Positions 24,175 to 32,506 are shown, numbered from the stretch's first letter. The stretch: DNA of 64,000 nucleotides from Nocardioides sp. (GCF_030150155.1 NZ_JASLGR010000059.1:70367-134366); one strand, 5' to 3'. Numbers and translations: made by a program. Notes: generated by a model from the letters alone, not told the origin.

Positions 24175-25725
24175 TCAGCGACCCGACTCCCCGGCCATGT
24201 CGAGGGCGGCGAGGTAGCTGAACACCATGCAGGCACCGATCGGGTTGCCACCGCCGGGGTACACGTAGCCACTGACCGCGGCCTGCGAGTTGCCCGCGGC
24301 GTAGAGACCCTCGATCACCTGGCCCTGCGCGTCGAGCACTCGGGCCGCGGCGTCGGTGCGCAGGCCACCCTTGGTGCCGAGGTCGGAGATGCCGAAGGCA
24401 GCCGCGTGGAACGGCCCCTTCTCCACCGGCACCAGCGGCGACTTGCCGCCACTGAACGCCCGGTCGTAGGGCTCGTCGCCACGGCCGAAGTCGTCGTCCT
24501 TCTCCGCAGCGGCCAGCTCGTTGAACCGTGCCACCGTCTCGACCAGCGTCTGCGCCGGTACGCCGATCGTGGCGGCGAGCTCCTCGAGGGTGTCGGCCGA
24601 GTGCCACAGGCCGGCCGCCTGGTAGTCGGCAGCGTCGCCGACCGGGACGCTGGTGGCCCGCACCGGCGGCGTGACGCCGTCGCGGTCGTCGTACACGAAC
24701 CAGAACGGCAGACTCATCTCGCCGGCGTCCATCAGGTCGATGATGGCGCGGCCGAGACGGTCGTAGGGCCACGACTCGTTGACGAAGCGGCGACCCTGGC
24801 CGTCGACGAAGATGCCACCGGTCAGCCACAGCGAGAAGCTGGAGGTGCCGTCGGGGTGGGTGATCCCCGGCGACCACCAGGCCTGGTCCATCAGGTCGGT
24901 GTCGGCACCGACGGCCAGCGCCGCGGTGAGCGCCTTGCCGACGTTGGCCGGGGCGCCCATGCTGTCGCGTTCGTTGCCGGGGACGCCGTACTGCTCACGC
25001 AGCTCCTGGTTGCGCTCGAAGCCGCCCGCGGCAATGAGGACACCCTTGGCGGCGTTGATCCGCACCCGGCCCTCCGCGGTCTCCACGACGGCGCCCGCGA
25101 CCCGACCCCCGTCGACGAGGAGCTCGTCGCAGGTGGCGTTCGCCAGCAGGGTGACGTTGTCGAAGCGGTCCAGGGCGAGCAGCAGACGACCGATCAGGGC
25201 CTGGCCGCCGCCGACGTGCGGCGGGAGCTCCTGGCCGGCGCGCTCGACACCGAGCGGCGGACGCAGCACGTCGCGCAGAGCGCCGAGCTCCTCGGGCGTC
25301 AGCGGCTGCGGGATGATGTGGCGCCCGTGCGCGCTGGCGCTCGGGGCGGCACCGAAGTAGTCGGGCCAGGGCAGCTGCTGGAAGGCCATCGGCTCCAGCT
25401 TCTCCAGCTCGTCGACCAGCGGAGCACCGTTGTCGAGGAAGGCGTCCTGGAGGTCGCGCGGGGTGCGGTCGCCGACGATCGAGTGGAAGTACTCCGCCAC
25501 CGCCTCGGCCGAGTCGACGTTGCCGTCACGGCGCAGCACCGCGTTGAGCGGCAGCCACATGCCGCCGCCGGAGTACGCGGTGGTGCCACCGAAGTACTCG
25601 CTCGCCTCGGCGACGATGACCCGCAGGCCGCGGGAGGCGGCGATCAGGGCGCCGGTGAGGGCACCTCCGCCGCTGCCGACCACGAGCATGTCGCAGTCAA
25701 GGTCGTGGTGAATCTCGGTGCTCAC
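24175..25725 (-). CDS. kstD: 3-ketosteroid dehydrogenase family flavoprotein
   Basis: 516 residues, FAD-dependent. The dinucleotide loop is VVGSGGGALTGA (15-26) with Glu40 for the FAD ribose; GGTTAYSGGGMWLP (46-59) is the KstD fingerprint. The C-terminal GYVYPGGGNPIGACMVFSYLAA (about 486-507) holds the tyrosines near the active site (Tyr487, Tyr489). The GGGNP form of this last motif differs from that of classical KstD1 and is nearer to KstD3-like or Delta4-(5alpha)-dehydrogenases, so the bond oxidised (1,2 or 4,5) is not certain. It introduces a double bond in ring A of 3-ketosteroids, beside kshA, to open the ring system. Confidence 0.85.
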   Translation of the reverse strand: MSTEIHHDLDCDMLVVGSGGGALTGALIAASRGLRVIVAEASEYFGGTTAYSGGGMWLPLNAVLRRDGNVDSAEAVAEYFHSIVGDRTPRDLQDAFLDNGAPLVDELEKLEPMAFQQLPWPDYFGAAPSASAHGRHIIPQPLTPEELGALRDVLRPPLGVERAGQELPPHVGGGQALIGRLLLALDRFDNVTLLANATCDELLVDGGRVAGAVVETAEGRVRINAAKGVLIAAGGFERNQELREQYGVPGNERDSMGAPANVGKALTAALAVGADTDLMDQAWWSPGITHPDGTSSFSLWLTGGIFVDGQGRRFVNESWPYDRLGRAIIDLMDAGEMSLPFWFVYDDRDGVTPPVRATSVPVGDAADYQAAGLWHSADTLEELAATIGVPAQTLVETVARFNELAAAEKDDDFGRGDEPYDRAFSGGKSPLVPVEKGPFHAAAFGISDLGTKGGLRTDAAARVLDAQGQVIEGLYAAGNSQAAVSGYVYPGGGNPIGACMVFSYLAALDMAGESGR

Positions 25726-25827
25726 GTCTTCTCCTCCATCGGGACGTTCCGTTCCGCCTCAGCGAACCAGCGCGGCGGGCTGGTCGCGGGCCGAGGTCCC
25801 ACCGACTGGAACAGGTTCTGGGATTCC

Positions 25828-26643
25828 TCAGGTTCCCGAGCGCCGGCCGGCCTCGGGGTCGTCGGCGAGGAGTCGCCGACGAAGCCGGTCCAGGGTGCGG
25901 CGCAGCAGCCGCGACACCTGCATCTGCGAGACCCCGATCTCGGCGGCGATCTCGCTCTGGCTCAGCTCGGCACCGAAGCGCCGCGACAGGATCAGGCGCT
26001 CCTGGTCGCTGAGGTCGGCCAGCGCCTCGCGCAGGTCCAGCAGCCACTCCGAGGTCGCGAAGCCGCGCTCCTCGTACGCCAGGGCCGCGACCAGCTCGGG
26101 GTCCACCATGCTCCGGTCGGGCCCGGCGCCGGCATCGAGGGAGCGGGTCTCGCGGACCCTGAAGCTCTCCACCACCTCGACGACCTCGTCGGGCTCGGCA
26201 CCGATCCGCTCGGCGATCTCGGAGATCGCCGGCAACCGGCCGAGCTCCTGGGTCAGCGCCTCCCGGGCCTCCACGACGGCGCTCTGCAGCTCGTGGGTAC
26301 GGCGTGGGACCCGCACCATCCGGTGGGAGTCGCGCAGGTAGCGTCGGATCTCCCCCACGATCTTGGGCACGGCGTACGCCGAGAACGCATGGCCCCGGGC
26401 CGGCTCGAAGGAGTCGATCGCCTTGACCAGCCCCACCGAGCCGATCTGCACTGCGTCCTCCAGGGCGAAGCTCCACGACGCGAACCGTCCGGCCAGGTGG
26501 CGGACCAGGGGCAGGTTGAGGTCGGCCAGCTCGGCCCGGACCCGCTCCCGGGCGGGGTCGTCGGCGTGCAGCACAACGAGCTCGGCGAACAGCTGGTCGG
26601 TGCGGTCGCGCCGCTCGGACGACCGCTCGCCGGAGGCGCTCAC
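25828..26643 (-). CDS. SigB/SigF/SigG-family sigma factor, last gene of partner-switching operon
   Basis: 271 residues, group 3 sigma factor. Region 2 is LEDAVQIGSVGLVKAIDSFEPARGHAFSAYAVPKIVGEIRRYLRD, the linker is HRMVRVPRR, region 3 includes LTQELGRLPAISEIAERI, and region 4 has SQSEIAAEIGVSQMQVSRLL. The start is GTG 26643, 7 bases after the anti-sigma stop. It is the second sigma of this class in the window, about 40% alike to that at 5735-6535 by eye. It should direct RNA polymerase to GNNT-N14-16-GGGTAC type promoters when released by the upstream anti-sigma. Confidence 0.92.
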   Translation of the reverse strand: MSASGERSSERRDRTDQLFAELVVLHADDPARERVRAELADLNLPLVRHLAGRFASWSFALEDAVQIGSVGLVKAIDSFEPARGHAFSAYAVPKIVGEIRRYLRDSHRMVRVPRRTHELQSAVVEAREALTQELGRLPAISEIAERIGAEPDEVVEVVESFRVRETRSLDAGAGPDRSMVDPELVAALAYEERGFATSEWLLDLREALADLSDQERLILSRRFGAELSQSEIAAEIGVSQMQVSRLLRRTLDRLRRRLLADDPEAGRRSGT

Positions 26644-26650
26644 AGCACGC

Positions 26651-27070
26651 TCACCCGACGCTGTCCGGGTGCCCGCCGACGATCTCGATGCTGACGTGAC
26701 CGTCGTCCTCGTGCACCACCACGCCGGGGTCGATCGCCGTCAGCATCACCCACGCCAGGCTCTCGCGGTCGATCCGTGCCCCGGCGCGGCAGCCCAGCGA
26801 CAGCGTCGTACGGAGCAGGCCGGGGGCGACGTCGAACCGGGCGCGGAGCCAGCGCGCCTGCGGGTCGACCAGCGGCAGCAGCAGGGTGGCGGCCTCGTCC
26901 ACGGCGATCTGGAGCTCCTCGACGTCGTCGAGGCTGAGGTCTGCCGTCACGGCCGAGGAGCGTGCCAGGCCACGCACGGTGGCGACGAAGTCGCGGTGGG
27001 CAGGCACCGTCAGCGTGCTGAACGCGGCCGGCCAGCCCTCCTCGGCGTTCTGGTCCGCGGTGGTGCTCAC
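26651..27070 (-). CDS. RsbW/UsfX-type anti-sigma factor
   Basis: 139 residues, GHKL-fold (HATPase_c_2) anti-sigma protein. The helix SLDDVEELQIAVDEAATLLLPL holds the N-box Glu; the Asn of standard RsbW is replaced by Leu, which I recall as usual in actinobacterial anti-SigF proteins. The C-terminal VVVHEDDGHVSIEIVGG has no GxGxG box. It probably binds the adjacent sigma factor, and is removed by a dephosphorylated STAS antagonist. GTG 27070 overlaps the stop of the STAS gene (GTGA), and it is 7 bases ahead of the sigma gene. Confidence 0.8.
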   Translation of the reverse strand: MSTTADQNAEEGWPAAFSTLTVPAHRDFVATVRGLARSSAVTADLSLDDVEELQIAVDEAATLLLPLVDPQARWLRARFDVAPGLLRTTLSLGCRAGARIDRESLAWVMLTAIDPGVVVHEDDGHVSIEIVGGHPDSVG

Positions 27071-27396
27071 GCGTCGTCCTGGGCAGCGACGCCGAAGAGC
27101 TCGGTGAGGCCGGCCAGGTCGAGCACCCGGGCGACGGCCGGTGACTGGGCCGCGACCTGGACGCGTCCGCCGGCACCGACCACCTTCTTGCGCAGGTCGA
27201 GCAGGGCACCGAGGCCGGTGGAGTCCAGGAACGTGACCCCCGACAGGTCCAGGGTGACGATGTCGCCGGGACTGGACACTGCCGCACGGGCCACCTCGGT
27301 CAGGCGCGGCGCGGTCGCCAGGTCCAGGTCACCGGTGACCACCAGCCGGACACCGTCGGTGGCGTCGGCCTGGGAGCGGGCTTCGAAGAAGGGCAC
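27067..27396 (-). CDS. STAS-domain anti-sigma factor antagonist (RsbV-like) 1
   Basis: 109 residues with a single STAS domain. VTGDLDLATAPRL is strand-helix 1, and the switch motif VTFLDSTGLGALLDL holds Ser59, the kinase target. The unphosphorylated form binds the anti-sigma factor and frees the sigma factor. The start is GTG 27396, with AAGGA 6 bases upstream; open frame above that extends to 27498 without a ribosome site. It overlaps the anti-sigma gene by 4 bases and lies 47 bases downstream of a second STAS gene. Confidence 0.88.
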   Translation of the reverse strand: MPFFEARSQADATDGVRLVVTGDLDLATAPRLTEVARAAVSSPGDIVTLDLSGVTFLDSTGLGALLDLRKKVVGAGGRVQVAAQSPAVARVLDLAGLTELFGVAAQDDA

Positions 27397-27443
27397 TGCT
27401 GTTCCTTGAGGGTGAGGGCGAAAGCGGGCGGTGCTGCTCAAGG

Positions 27444-27755
27444 CTAGGTGGACCAGGTGCCGGCCAGGCCGGTCACCTCCAGGATCCGGGTGACGCACGT
27501 CGAGGGTCGCACGATCCGCAGCGTACCGCCGCCGGTTCGCGCGCTCTTGTGCAAGGCGATCAGGGCGCCGATCCCGGTGGAGTCGATGAAGGTCACATGC
27601 GCCATGTCCAGAGTCAGATCACTGCCGCCTGCGAGCAGGTCCCGCCCTGCCTCCACCAAGGTGTCGCGGGTGACGAGGTCGAGGGCTCCGATCAGCTCCA
27701 GGCGGACCCCGTCGGGACCCTCGGCGACGCCGCGCCGCTCAATGATCAGCTCCAT
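27444..27755 (-). CDS. STAS-domain anti-sigma factor antagonist (RsbV-like) 2
   Basis: 103 residues, STAS fold. LIGALDLVTRDTL and VTFIDSTGIGALIALHK match the other STAS gene; Ser59 is the probable phosphosite. ATG 27755 has GGGGAGG upstream and sits 10 bases inside the rsbW-like gene, so kinase and antagonist are translated together. Two separate antagonists in one operon suggest either two kinase inputs or two anti-sigma targets, including the sigma factor at 5735-6535, which has no anti-sigma neighbour. Confidence 0.88.
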   Translation of the reverse strand: MELIIERRGVAEGPDGVRLELIGALDLVTRDTLVEAGRDLLAGGSDLTLDMAHVTFIDSTGIGALIALHKSARTGGGTLRIVRPSTCVTRILEVTGLAGTWST

Positions 27756-28141
27756 CGGGCCCTCCCCAGCTCGAACCACACCGTCTTGCCCGCACGAGAG
27801 CGATCGAAGCGTACGCCCCACTCCCGGGCGACCTGCTGCACCATCTGGAGGCCGCGCCCCGAGACCGCCTCCAGGGAGGGCCGGGCCTCAGACATGATCG
27901 GCAGGTCGGCCCCGTCGTCGTAGACGGCCACCGTGACGCCGTCCTCGCTCAGGCTTGCCGACAGCTCGATGGTGGGGCCGCCGTGGCAGACGGCGTTGGT
28001 GACCAGCTCGGAGGTGAGCAGCACGGCGTCGGCAGCGGTGTCGACCGGCAGGTCCGCGACCAGGTCGGCGACGAGCCCGCGCGCCAGGCCCACCGACCGC
28101 GGATGGTGCTCCAGCACGGCGGAGGTTCCCAGCGCCGTCAT
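27746..28141 (-). CDS. RsbW-like ATP-binding kinase/anti-sigma (HATPase_c_2)
   Basis: 131 residues from ATG 28141. N-box ELVTN at Glu45-Asn49, G1 region VAVYDDGADLP, and G2 GRGLQMVQQVA then the KTVWFEL closing strand are all intact, unlike the anti-sigma at 26651. It should bind ATP and phosphorylate STAS proteins. A GAGG site lies 5 bases before the ATG. Placed between the phosphatase and the STAS genes, it is the kinase half of the partner switch; its Ser targets are likely the two downstream STAS proteins. Confidence 0.88.
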   Translation of the reverse strand: MTALGTSAVLEHHPRSVGLARGLVADLVADLPVDTAADAVLLTSELVTNAVCHGGPTIELSASLSEDGVTVAVYDDGADLPIMSEARPSLEAVSGRGLQMVQQVAREWGVRFDRSRAGKTVWFELGRARWS

Positions 28142-28205
28142 GTGCACCTCCTCGCTGTCCGTGGGACCGGCCGGCCCGCAGTGCTGTCCCCGGACCGCGG
28201 TGGGA

Positions 28206-29489
28206 TCAAACAACTTCGGGCAGGTCGCCACCGGCGTCAGGAGCCTGCTGGCGCTGGGCGATCAGGACGGCGATGTCGTCCTCGGCGACCGCGTCGCCGA
28301 CCACACCGGTGAGCACCCTGATGCAGCTCATCTCGGCGTCCCCGGGCGCGGCCAGGGCGGCCGAGAGCCGGGCGAAGCCCTGGTCGAGCAGCTCCTCGGC
28401 AGACTGGTCGGAGGTCGGGCGGCGCTCGACCAGGCCGTCGGTGAAGAGGCAGAGCCGTCCACCCTCGGGCACGGAGACGACGGTGGCACGACGCCGGACG
28501 TCGGGCATCACCCCGAGCAGCGCGTCGTGCGGCACCGGCACCGCCTCGCCCGGACCGTCGGGGGTCGCCAGGAAGGGCGCGAAGTGACCGGCGGCACTGA
28601 ACTGCCACACGTCGTACGGCGCCTCGGCCATGCCCACCAGGACGGTGGCCTGCACGTCGGGCTCGAAGTGGCAGATCTTGCGGTCGAGCCGGGTGAGCAC
28701 CTCGTCGGGGGTGTCGTGGTCGAGGGCGTAGGCACGCAGGGCGCTGCGCAGCCGCCCCATCACGATGGCCGCCTGGAGGCCGTGACCGACGACGTCGCCC
28801 ATCACCAGGCAGAGCCGCTGGCCGGGCAGCTCGAAGGCGTCGTACCAGTCGCCACCGAGGTCGCCGTCGGCAGGGACGTAGCGGGCGGCGAGCTCGATCC
28901 CCGGCGGACTGACCGGTGCGGCCGGCAGCAGGCTGCGTTGCAGCACCAGAGCCGCGGTGTTGTCCGAGCTCTGGCTCCCTTGCCGGAGCAGGTCGCCGAG
29001 CGTGGTCGCCAGCCCGGCCAGGGTGCGACGGTCCTCGTCGCAGACCTGGCGCGGGTCGAGGTAGCCGACGTGGACCACGCCGACGAGCTCGCTGCCGTCC
29101 ATCACCGGGGCGCCGAGCAGGGTGCGCAGCCCGTGCGCGACCAGGACCGGGTTGATCACCTGGTCCGCGGTGACCTCGGCGAGCAGCACCACCTGGCGGC
29201 TCTGGGCGACCCGCCCGGCGAAGCCGAAGCCGAGCGGCACCGGCCGGGCGCCACGCAGGGTCGGGTCGAGGCCGATCGTCGCGGCCGGCTCCAGGACGGT
29301 GCGCTGGTGGTCGAGCAGGAGCAGCGTCAGGGTGTCGGCGCCGAGCTGGTCACGGATGCCCGCGAGCAGGCGGCGCAGCTCCGGGGTGTCCTTGGTCGCC
29401 GCGATGGCGAACGCCGGGGGCGTGACCGGCTCGCCCGGTGTCGGGACCGGAACGTTGCCGGCCACCTGCGGTGCCACCGGTGGTCTCAT
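28206..29489 (-). CDS. GAF-SpoIIE (PP2C) protein phosphatase, RsbU-like
   Basis: 427 residues. Residues about 30-170 form a GAF sensor domain (LRRLLAGIRDQLGADTLTLLLLD, LGFGFAGRVAQSRQVV, LGAPVMDGSELVGVVHVG). A helix with LQRSLLPAAP leads into the PP2C domain with GGDWYD at 212-217, GDVVGHG at 231-237, FTDGLVERR and EDDIAVLIAQR. The metal-binding aspartates are all kept, so it should dephosphorylate STAS antagonists when the GAF domain meets its signal. ATG 29489 has GAGG 5 bases upstream. A 7-bp hairpin (29516-29533) is in its leader. First gene of the six-gene operon 25828-29489. Confidence 0.92.
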   Translation of the reverse strand: MRPPVAPQVAGNVPVPTPGEPVTPPAFAIAATKDTPELRRLLAGIRDQLGADTLTLLLLDHQRTVLEPAATIGLDPTLRGARPVPLGFGFAGRVAQSRQVVLLAEVTADQVINPVLVAHGLRTLLGAPVMDGSELVGVVHVGYLDPRQVCDEDRRTLAGLATTLGDLLRQGSQSSDNTAALVLQRSLLPAAPVSPPGIELAARYVPADGDLGGDWYDAFELPGQRLCLVMGDVVGHGLQAAIVMGRLRSALRAYALDHDTPDEVLTRLDRKICHFEPDVQATVLVGMAEAPYDVWQFSAAGHFAPFLATPDGPGEAVPVPHDALLGVMPDVRRRATVVSVPEGGRLCLFTDGLVERRPTSDQSAEELLDQGFARLSAALAAPGDAEMSCIRVLTGVVGDAVAEDDIAVLIAQRQQAPDAGGDLPEVV

Positions 29490-29581
29490 CCGCACCTCGT
29501 CCCGTGCTGTCGCCCGGCGGAGCCGACTCCGCCTGTGACGTGGACCCTACTCGACTCCGCGGCCGTTTCACGACCCCGTGA

Positions 29582-30385
29582 CTACTCGTTGCCTCCGAAG
29601 ATGCCTGTGATGGCACCGAAGCCGGTGTTGCCGTTCTGGGTGCTTCCCGACAGTCGGGCGCTCTTGGCCAGGGCGGTGGCCAGGCCCGCCAGGGTGGTCG
29701 ACTGCAGGATCACGCGGCCGTTGCCGCGCAGCGTGGCCAGGGTGAAGCCCTCGCCGCCGAAGAGGGCGTTCATCGCGCCCTGGCGGTTGAGGCGCCCGAC
29801 CTTGGTGACGCCGTAGGTGATGTTGTCGTCCCAGGCCACGACACAGCCGGTGTCGACCTTCAGCTCACCGCCGTAGTCGGCCGGGTTGATGTCGATGAAG
29901 TCGCCCGAGCTGCCCACCAGCAGGGTGCCGACACCGGTGAACTTCTGCAGCAGGAAACCCTCGCCGCCCATCAGGCCACGGGCGAAGCCGGAGAACTCGA
30001 TGCCCTGGTGCACGCCGGCCTCGGCAGCGATGAAGGCGTCCTTCTCGGCGTACCAGGTCTGCTTGCCGTCGAGTTCGATCGCCCGCATCTCCCCCGGGAT
30101 GACACCGGCGAAGGCGAGCAGTCCGTCGCCGCCCTTGCTGTGGAAGTGGGTCACGGCGAAGCTCTCGCCGGTCATCATCCGGCGTCCGGCCGAGACGGCG
30201 CCACGGAGCAGACCCCCCATCCCGCCGCCGCTCTCCTCCCCGGGTGCCGAGAGCTTGGTCTCCATCTCGACGTCGGCCGAGGAGAACAGGAACTTCCCGG
30301 CCTCGCTGTAGACCACCTGGCCGGGCTGCAGGGTCACGATCGCCATCTGGGTGGTCGATCCGACGAGTTGCACGTTGAGCGTCAC
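29582..30385 (-). CDS. AIM24 / TIGR00266 family protein
   Basis: 267 residues. It is a beta-rich TRAP-like fold with repeated short strands: QMAIVTLQPGQVVYSEAGKFLF at the start, GESFAVTHFHSKGGDGLLAFAG in the middle, and a glycine-rich GLMGGEGFLLQKFTG with FGGEGFTLATLRG after it. This matches the AIM24/TIGR00266 family, found in many bacteria and in mitochondria; role unclear (membrane or stress related in a few reports). The rest of the chain has no catalytic motif. Monocistronic, 92 bases upstream of the phosphatase gene on the same strand. Confidence 0.88.
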   Translation of the reverse strand: MTLNVQLVGSTTQMAIVTLQPGQVVYSEAGKFLFSSADVEMETKLSAPGEESGGGMGGLLRGAVSAGRRMMTGESFAVTHFHSKGGDGLLAFAGVIPGEMRAIELDGKQTWYAEKDAFIAAEAGVHQGIEFSGFARGLMGGEGFLLQKFTGVGTLLVGSSGDFIDINPADYGGELKVDTGCVVAWDDNITYGVTKVGRLNRQGAMNALFGGEGFTLATLRGNGRVILQSTTLAGLATALAKSARLSGSTQNGNTGFGAITGIFGGNE

Positions 30386-30476
30386 CCGCCGATTCTGACA
30401 TGCACCCCGGGACGCTCCGCCGCCTCACCCACCCGCACAGCGACCCCCAGGCGCCGTGGACACGTCGAGTGGACGT

Positions 30477-30491
30477 ACGTTCGGTGAACGT
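30477..30491. promoter_or_regulatory. Palindrome ACGTTC-GGT-GAACGT, candidate operator
   Basis: A perfect 6-bp dyad around GGT in the 155-base gap between divergent AIM24 and M20-like genes. Its core GTTCGGTGAAC differs by one base from GTTCGCTGAAC in front of the IclR regulator at 22033-22043. It could be bound by the same or a related regulator. Confidence 0.35.
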
Positions 30492-30540
30492 GGCCGCGCC
30501 GGGCCGCCTCGGAGCCAGGCTGACTGCGACAGTGGCCGGT

Positions 30541-31242
30541 GTGAACGACTTCGTGATGCCACTGCCACTCCCACTCGACGTGGTGTCGCTGACGATGGGC
30601 TTGATCACCATCGGGTCGGTCAGCGGCGACGAGGGCGGGCTGGCAGACTCGGTCGAGCAGGCACTGAGCACCCTGCCCCACCTCAACGTCACCCGGACCG
30701 GCGACACGGTCGTGGCTAGGACCGCGACCGGTCATCGCGAGCGCCTGGTGATCGCCGGCCACCTCGGCACCAGCGCACCACTGGACAACGAACAGGCGTT
30801 CGTCGAGATGGGCCGGCTCTTCGGCGTCGGTGGCTGCGACGTCAAGGGCGGACTGGCAGCACTGCTCAAGACCGCCATCGCCCTGGGGGCGCGCAGCGCC
30901 GGTCCGGACGTGACCCTGGTGCTCCACCCCGGCGACACCCTCGCCGACGTACCCCCGGCGCTGCTCCAGGGCGACCTGGCGCTACTGCTCGCCCCGACCG
31001 ACCTCACCGTGCAGGCCTCGCCCGAGGCCGCCTCCCACCCGGCGGTCCAGCGGCTGGCGGCGCTGAGCGAGGCTCCCCTGGTGACCGCTCCGACGCCGCC
31101 GGCCCCCGAAGGCCTCCCGACGGTGACCTTCGGACCCGGCGACCCGACCGTGGCCCGCACTGCCGGCGAGTTCGTCCCGACCGCTCAGCTCACCCAGGCC
31201 GAATGGGTGCTGCGGGAGTGGCTCAGGCCGGGGCCGCGCTGA
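30541..31242 (+). CDS. Truncated, probably inactive M20-family (DapE-like) protein
   Basis: 233 residues against about 350-380 for DapE. The N-terminal part fits succinyl-diaminopimelate desuccinylase: DVVSLTMGLITIGSVSGDEG and ERLVIAGHLGTSAP, where active enzymes have HLDTVP; GGCDVKGGLAAL corresponds to GCGxxDMKGG; but the EE catalytic pair and the dimerisation domain are missing and the chain jumps to a C-terminal FGPGDPTVART segment typical of the end of DapE. With the Asp of HLD and the general base absent, zinc binding and hydrolysis are unlikely. GTG 30541 is taken as start. The 3' end overlaps pncB by 20 bases. A regulatory role or decay are both possible. Confidence 0.6.
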   Translation: MNDFVMPLPLPLDVVSLTMGLITIGSVSGDEGGLADSVEQALSTLPHLNVTRTGDTVVARTATGHRERLVIAGHLGTSAPLDNEQAFVEMGRLFGVGGCDVKGGLAALLKTAIALGARSAGPDVTLVLHPGDTLADVPPALLQGDLALLLAPTDLTVQASPEAASHPAVQRLAALSEAPLVTAPTPPAPEGLPTVTFGPGDPTVARTAGEFVPTAQLTQAEWVLREWLRPGPR

Positions 31243-32506
31243 TCCGCGGCTCGCTCACCTTCAGTCCGAGGTCGACCTCGTCGAGGCCGGCCTTGGCGTG
31301 CTGGTGATGGGCACGGATCGCGTCGATGCTGCTGTGCGCCACCCGCCGGCCGTCGACCACCAGCCGGACCTGGAGCGCTCCGGGGCGGTCGTGATCGAGC
31401 TCGTCGGTGACGACGAACCGCTCGGCGCTGATCGTGCCGTGGGCGTCGTACTCGCGCCAGGCCGACTTGAGGCCGCCGACCGAGGCCTTCCCGCTGGAGC
31501 GCTTGGCCACCGGGTGCTGGTCGGTGGTGCCCTCGCTGGCGACCGAGACCAGCTTGTAGACGAACCCGACGGTGGGATGGCCCGAGCCGGTGGCGACCGA
31601 GGTGCCCACGCCGTACACGTCGACCGGGGCGGCGCTCAGCTCCTCGATACTGAACTCGTCGAGGTCGCTAGTGACGACGATCTTCGTCTCCCAGGCGCCC
31701 AGGGCGTCGAGCTGGCGTCGAGCGGCGTGCACGACGACGTCGAGGTCGCCGGAGTCGATCCGGATCGCGCCGGGGCCGACGGCGCCGAGCCGACGGGCCG
31801 CCTCGACGGCATGGACGATCCCGGCCTCGATGTCGTAGGTGTCGACCAGCAGCGTGGTGCCCAGTCCGAGGGCGGCCAACTGGGAGTCGAACGCGGCCGC
31901 CTCGGTGTCGTGCGCGAGGGTGAAGGCGTGCGCCGCGGTGCCGCTGGTCGGGATGCCGTGCAGGAAGCCGGCGGCGAGGTTCGAGGTCGACTCGAACCCG
32001 ACCAGGTAGGCCGCCCGCGCCGCCGAGATCGCGGCACTCTCCTCGGTACGACGCGAGCCCATCTCGATCATCGGCCGCCCGGCGGCGGCAGTGGCCATCC
32101 GGGCCGCGGCCGAGGCGACCGCGGAGTCGTGGTTGAAGATCGACAGCACCAGGGTCTCCAGCAGCAGGCCGTCGCCGAAGGAGCACTCCACGGTCAGCAC
32201 CGGTGAGTGCGCGAAGAAGAGGTCGCCCTCGCGGTAGCCGCTGATGTCACCGGTGAAGCGCCACCCGGTGAGGTAAGCCCGGGCGGCCGGGCCGATCGCT
32301 CCGACCTCCTCCAGGAAGGCCAGCTCCTCCTCGGTGTAGCTGAACCCGTCCAGGGCGTCGAGGAAGCGGTCGAGTCCGGCCAGCACGCCGTAGCCGCGTC
32401 CGGGCTTGAGGGAGCGGGTGAAGAGCTCGAAGACCGCGGGCTGGTCGGCGGTGCCGTCCAGCAGCGCCGCCTCCAGCTGGGTGAGCTCGTAGCGGTCGGT
32501 CATCAT
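31223..32506 (-). CDS. pncB: Nicotinate phosphoribosyltransferase
   Basis: 427 residues. It joins nicotinate with PRPP, using ATP, to form nicotinate mononucleotide in NAD salvage. Family segments are MTDRYELTQLEAALLDG at the start, VFELFTRSL, ETLVLSIFNHDSAVASAAARM, EMGSRRTEESAAISAARAAYL, GTAAHAFTL (His for autophosphorylation), RIDSGDL and VYGVGTSVATG. The mycobacterial PncB1/B2 order is the same. ATG 32506 or 32503 or GTG 32518 are all possible starts; none has a clear ribosome site. nadK, also a NAD gene, is in the right-hand block. Confidence 0.9.
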   Translation of the reverse strand: MMTDRYELTQLEAALLDGTADQPAVFELFTRSLKPGRGYGVLAGLDRFLDALDGFSYTEEELAFLEEVGAIGPAARAYLTGWRFTGDISGYREGDLFFAHSPVLTVECSFGDGLLLETLVLSIFNHDSAVASAAARMATAAAGRPMIEMGSRRTEESAAISAARAAYLVGFESTSNLAAGFLHGIPTSGTAAHAFTLAHDTEAAAFDSQLAALGLGTTLLVDTYDIEAGIVHAVEAARRLGAVGPGAIRIDSGDLDVVVHAARRQLDALGAWETKIVVTSDLDEFSIEELSAAPVDVYGVGTSVATGSGHPTVGFVYKLVSVASEGTTDQHPVAKRSSGKASVGGLKSAWREYDAHGTISAERFVVTDELDHDRPGALQVRLVVDGRRVAHSSIDAIRAHHQHAKAGLDEVDLGLKVSEPRISAAPA

